Positions 6,453 through 9,365 of a stretch of DNA of 9,365 nucleotides are shown piece by piece. Every line of letters starts with the position of its first letter. Position 1 is the first letter of the stretch. The stretch lies in contig JAIRWW010000116.1 of NCBI GenBank assembly GCA_031268685.1, forward strand, positions 1 through 9,365. The letters are read 5' to 3'. This DNA comes from Azoarcus sp. GTDB lineage: Bacteria > Pseudomonadota > Gammaproteobacteria > Burkholderiales > Rhodocyclaceae. The position numbers and the translations under genes are program-made. The notes beneath the pieces were generated by a model. That model had not been told where the DNA came from, searched no databases, and worked only from the letters and a program-made list of their open reading frames with translations.

Positions 6453-7946
6453 ATGCCGCAAACCAATTCCTGTACCATCGGGAATGCCTTTCTCATGGCA
6501 TTCCTGTCTCTTCCAGCATTGCCCGCGCTTGCCGCACAGCCGGAAACAGATGCTGCCGCATTGCAAAAACTCATCGAACGTGTAGAGCGGCTGGAAGCGC
6601 GCAACGCACAACTGGAGCGGGAAGTCCGCGCCCTGCGCGGGACGCCGGCGGCCATGACGGAAAATCCAGCCACGGATGGCGCAGCCGAGAACGAAACCGG
6701 GATCGCTGCGCGGCTGAAAATGGTGGAAGAAGATGTCGTAGCTATGAAAAACGCTTCCACCTCCCCCGCTGAAAAGCGAGATGGCGCCACGCTAGGTGCA
6801 GCGCTCACGACAGTCTGGCAAAAAGCAAACGGTCTGCCTCATGGCACGCATGCGAATAACAAGCTCAATTATCGCGCCGACCTCAGCATCGAAGCGCCCC
6901 TGGAATCCGCCGGCGCAGTCGAGCACAAGCTTTTCGCCCATCTCAGGGTCGGCCAGGGCCAGGGCCTGAACGAGACGCTCGGTTATCTCGGGCACCACAA
7001 CATTCCCAACGCCACCGCGTTCCGGGTGAGCGGCGCCGAACCGGACGATGCTGTAGTGCTTCTGGGGCAGGCTTGGTATCAGGCTGCGATACCGTTCGGC
7101 AAGGCGTCGCGCCGAAAGCTGGAACTGACTTTCGGCAAAGTCGATGTTTTCGGATTTTTCGATCGCAACGAAGCCGCCGACGATGAAACCGCACAATTTC
7201 TCAATACTGTATTCATCCACAACCCCCTGCTCGATGCCGGCGGCGAGCTTGGTGTCGATGCCAATGGCTTCCAGCCCGGCTTCATCGCTTCATATCTGGA
7301 CGGACACGACGGCCCTGAGCCATGGCGTCTGTCTTTCGGCGTATTCGGCGCTGGAGACGCCGGAGCCAACTACGAAGATACGACCGACTCGCCGCTGGTA
7401 ATCGCACAGGCAGAGAAAAAGTTCAGCCTTTTCGGCGGACACAGCGGCAACTACCGCCTTTACGTCTGGGCGCGGCGCAATGTGCCGGATTTCATCAGCG
7501 GCGCCAGCAAACACCATACCGGCTTCGGTATTTCCGTCGACCAGCGTGTGGGCGAAGGCATGAAGCTTTTCGGGCGCTACGGGCAAATCCTGCGCGGCAA
7601 TCTGCACTTCAACCGGGCGCTGGCCATCGGCGCCGAAGCATCCGGCCTGTATTGGGGGCGTGCCAGCGATAGCGTGGGCATTGCCGGAAGTTGGCTATGG
7701 ACAAGCCGCAGCTACAAGCGCGCGGGCGGCAAGGTTTATCTGAACCACGAGAGCTTCAAAGCCGGAGATCCCGATTTCCGCTTCCGCCCATCCAGTTCCG
7801 AACGTGTGGCGGAAATCTACTATCGCTATGCCCTGACACCGCAATTTTCGCTGACGCCGGATGTGCAGTGGATCTGGCGCGGCGGCGCCAATCCGCATGC
7901 CGGTACGGTAAGCGTATTCGGACTGCGGGCCAACATCGCATATTGA
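6453..7946 (+). CDS. OprB-type carbohydrate porin with N-terminal coiled coil
   Basis: Outer-membrane beta-barrel porin of 497 residues, expected to allow passage of small solutes, classically sugars in the OprB family. The signal peptide ends near ALA/A27-A28. A periplasmic coiled coil follows (about 32-63, LQKLIERVERLEARNAQLER) and a second short helical segment (about 83-97). The barrel runs from about 110 to the end, with alternating aromatic strands. Family-like stretches are the KLELTFGKVDVFGFFD region, RVGEGMKLFGRYGQ, and EIYYRYALTPQFSLTPDVQWI near the C-terminus. It ends FGLRANIAY, an aromatic beta-signal for BAM insertion. AAGGAGG at 6439-6445, seven bases before the ATG, fixes the start, and a stop at 6420-6422 rules out a longer frame. 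Oddly, the signal peptide has no Lys or Arg in its n-region. The gene diverges from the lipoprotein operon and converges on an MFS gene. The substrate cannot be read from sequence; family call fairly sure. Confidence 0.85.
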   Translation: MPQTNSCTIGNAFLMAFLSLPALPALAAQPETDAAALQKLIERVERLEARNAQLEREVRALRGTPAAMTENPATDGAAENETGIAARLKMVEEDVVAMKNASTSPAEKRDGATLGAALTTVWQKANGLPHGTHANNKLNYRADLSIEAPLESAGAVEHKLFAHLRVGQGQGLNETLGYLGHHNIPNATAFRVSGAEPDDAVVLLGQAWYQAAIPFGKASRRKLELTFGKVDVFGFFDRNEAADDETAQFLNTVFIHNPLLDAGGELGVDANGFQPGFIASYLDGHDGPEPWRLSFGVFGAGDAGANYEDTTDSPLVIAQAEKKFSLFGGHSGNYRLYVWARRNVPDFISGASKHHTGFGISVDQRVGEGMKLFGRYGQILRGNLHFNRALAIGAEASGLYWGRASDSVGIAGSWLWTSRSYKRAGGKVYLNHESFKAGDPDFRFRPSSSERVAEIYYRYALTPQFSLTPDVQWIWRGGANPHAGTVSVFGLRANIAY

Positions 7947-7961
7947 ACGCGGCGGCAGATA

Positions 7962-9332
7962 TCACTCTCGCCGGAACCCCAGCCATATCAGGGCGCGAAT
8001 GATAAATTCCGGCACGATGCTGAAGATGTAGATCGTAACGATGCCATGCAAAACGGCCATGATCAGCAGTAGCGCCGGAATACCGTAGCCCAGATCCAGG
8101 AACAGGCCAGAGCCGACCGCGACCATCACCATGAACAAGGAGTTGAGAATGTTGTTGGCGGCTACGACCCGGGCGCGGCAGTTGACGGGGCTGCGTTGCT
8201 GCACGAGAGCATAGAGCGGTACGCAGTAAATGCCGCCGGAAATGCCCATTAAAAGCAAGTCGCCTAAAACGCGCCAGACGGTGATGTCGCACAGCGATTC
8301 GGCAAGCGGAAGCACCGCGCCGGTGCCCGCAATGGGTGTGACGAGCGCGAGGTCGATGCCGAAGATTGTCATGCCGAGCGCGCCCAACGGCACCAGCCCT
8401 GGCTCCACCGCCTTGCCGCGCCGCTGCGTGAGCCTGTCGCACAGCAGCGATCCAACGCCGATGCCGACCGAAAATACCGCGAGCAGCAAAGTTACCATGC
8501 TTTCGCCGCCGCCAAGTATCGATTTGGTATAACTAGGGAATTGCGTCAACAGTACCGCGCCGTAAGCCCAGAACCACGAAATACCCAGGATGGAGAGGAA
8601 AACGCTGCGTTCCCGCCGGGCAAAGCCGATGCAATGCCAGGTTTCAAAAAGCGGATTGGCCGCGATCTTCAATTCCGGCACGGGCGCGGGCGCAGAGGGG
8701 ATGCGGCAGCTTGCCCAAAAGCCGCCAAGCGCCGCCACGAGACAAATACCGACAATCCAGACGGTGGCGCCGTCGAACCCGGCCAGCAGGCCACCGACGA
8801 GTGTACCGAACAAAATGGCAACGAATGTGCCTGCTTCCACCAGCGCATTGCCACCCACGAGTTCTTCTTCGCGCAGGTGTTGCGGCAGAATTGCATATTT
8901 CACCGGGCCGAACAGGGTGGATTGCAGCCCAAGCAGGAAAAGCGCCGTGAGAAGCACGCTCAGACTGTGCAGCCAGAACCCCACTCCAGCAATCAGGATA
9001 ATGGCAATTTCCAGGGCCTTGGTCGCACGCGCCAGCCGCGCCTTGTCGAATTTGTCCGCCAATTGCCCGGCGGTGGCGGAGAAAAGAAAGAACGGCAAGA
9101 TAAAAAGCCCCGCCGCGAAATTGATCAGCACTTCCGGCTTCATGTCCGTCCAGGAAACGGCGCTGAAGGCCAGCAATATCATGAGCGAGTTTTTATAGGC
9201 ATTATCGTTGAACGCCCCCAGGAACTGAGTCAGGAACAGCGGCCAGAAACGGCGTTCACGAAAAAGGGTGAATTGGGAATGATGCTTTGCGGTTCCGCCA
9301 CCGGGAAATTGCGGCATGTTTTCGTCTTTCAT
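7962..9332 (-). CDS. LplT-like MFS transporter (lysophospholipid flippase family)
   Basis: Inner-membrane transporter of 456 residues with about 12 hydrophobic segments. LplT moves lysophospholipids, such as lyso-PE, from the outer to the inner leaflet for re-acylation. Similarity to E. coli LplT is visible in TQFLGAFNDNAYKN (35-48; AQFLSAFGDNA in LplT), in GPVKYAILPQHL, and in GGNALVEAGTFVAILFGTLVGG. The MFS motif A loop, GQLADKFDKAR, is at 89-99. Proteins with this kind of MFS domain are often fused to a PlsC-type acyltransferase and an acyl-ACP ligase (Aas). Here the frame stops soon after PEFIIRALIW, close to where that fusion normally continues, and no acyltransferase follows. Such a partner might lie elsewhere. 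The ATG at 9332 has only a weak Shine-Dalgarno (GAG); M6 at 9317 is an alternative start. The stop lies 15 bases from the stop of the convergent porin gene, and I see no terminator in the gap. Confidence 0.85.
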   Translation of the reverse strand: MKDENMPQFPGGGTAKHHSQFTLFRERRFWPLFLTQFLGAFNDNAYKNSLMILLAFSAVSWTDMKPEVLINFAAGLFILPFFLFSATAGQLADKFDKARLARATKALEIAIILIAGVGFWLHSLSVLLTALFLLGLQSTLFGPVKYAILPQHLREEELVGGNALVEAGTFVAILFGTLVGGLLAGFDGATVWIVGICLVAALGGFWASCRIPSAPAPVPELKIAANPLFETWHCIGFARRERSVFLSILGISWFWAYGAVLLTQFPSYTKSILGGGESMVTLLLAVFSVGIGVGSLLCDRLTQRRGKAVEPGLVPLGALGMTIFGIDLALVTPIAGTGAVLPLAESLCDITVWRVLGDLLLMGISGGIYCVPLYALVQQRSPVNCRARVVAANNILNSLFMVMVAVGSGLFLDLGYGIPALLLIMAVLHGIVTIYIFSIVPEFIIRALIWLGFRRE

Positions 9333-9365
9333 TTAGAGGGTCTCAAAAAAAGTGCGGGTCTCGAA

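Noticed and set aside
7947..7961. Possible terminator between the convergent porin and MFS genes
   Set aside because: The gap is only 15 bases and neither it nor the adjoining coding ends show a convincing stem-loop with a T-run.
7756..8442. A 228-codon minus-strand frame overlapping the ends of the porin and MFS genes
   Set aside because: It overlaps both well-supported genes in a different frame, is rich in Arg and His as shadow frames of GC-rich genes are, and has no ribosome binding site or domain that I recognise.
9338..9362. Two direct copies of GGGTCTC at the right edge, with a run of seven A between them
   Set aside because: The copies are short and the window ends there, so it cannot be judged whether they are an operator, part of an upstream terminator, or chance.

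Overview
The window (9365 bases, moderately GC-rich, densely coded) looks like chromosomal DNA of a Gram-negative proteobacterium, most likely a betaproteobacterium. The evidence is two outer-membrane-type lipoprotein signals, a beta-barrel porin with an aromatic C-terminus, and a heme-containing receptor type that I recall mainly from betaproteobacteria. The lineage is an inference; no rRNA or tRNA is present to test it. I see no insertion sequence, phage gene, CRISPR array or attachment site.

Left part (1-3287, plus strand): two tandem chemoreceptor genes. The first is cut by the window edge. It carries a periplasmic sensor with a CxxCH heme c motif, then a membrane helix, HAMP and an MCP signalling domain. 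The second is an Aer-type receptor with an N-terminal PAS domain that keeps the FAD-pocket residues of E. coli Aer, a membrane hairpin, and its own MCP domain. Together they suggest redox or energy taxis sensed on both sides of the inner membrane.

Middle (3423-6155, minus strand): a three-gene envelope operon, transcribed in the order COG3014-type TPR lipoprotein, YcfL-like periplasmic protein (DUF1425), LpoB-like lipoprotein (activator family of class A penicillin-binding proteins). A strong perfect hairpin at 3385-3414 separates it from the convergent aer-like gene. A sigma70-like promoter lies at 6305-6333, about 150 bases upstream of the first gene. A 9-bp-stem hairpin sits between its first and second genes.

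Right part: after a divergent control region of about 300 bases comes an OprB-type carbohydrate porin gene (6453-7946, plus) with a near-perfect ribosome binding site and palindromic sequences upstream. Converging on it with only 15 bases between stop codons is an LplT-like MFS transporter (7962-9332, minus), which resembles the transporter half of fused Aas-type lysophospholipid repair proteins but stands alone here.

The window is mostly ordinary housekeeping and sensory DNA. The points most worth following up are the heme/FAD receptor pair and the COG3014-YcfL-LpoB operon, whose first two products have no known function.
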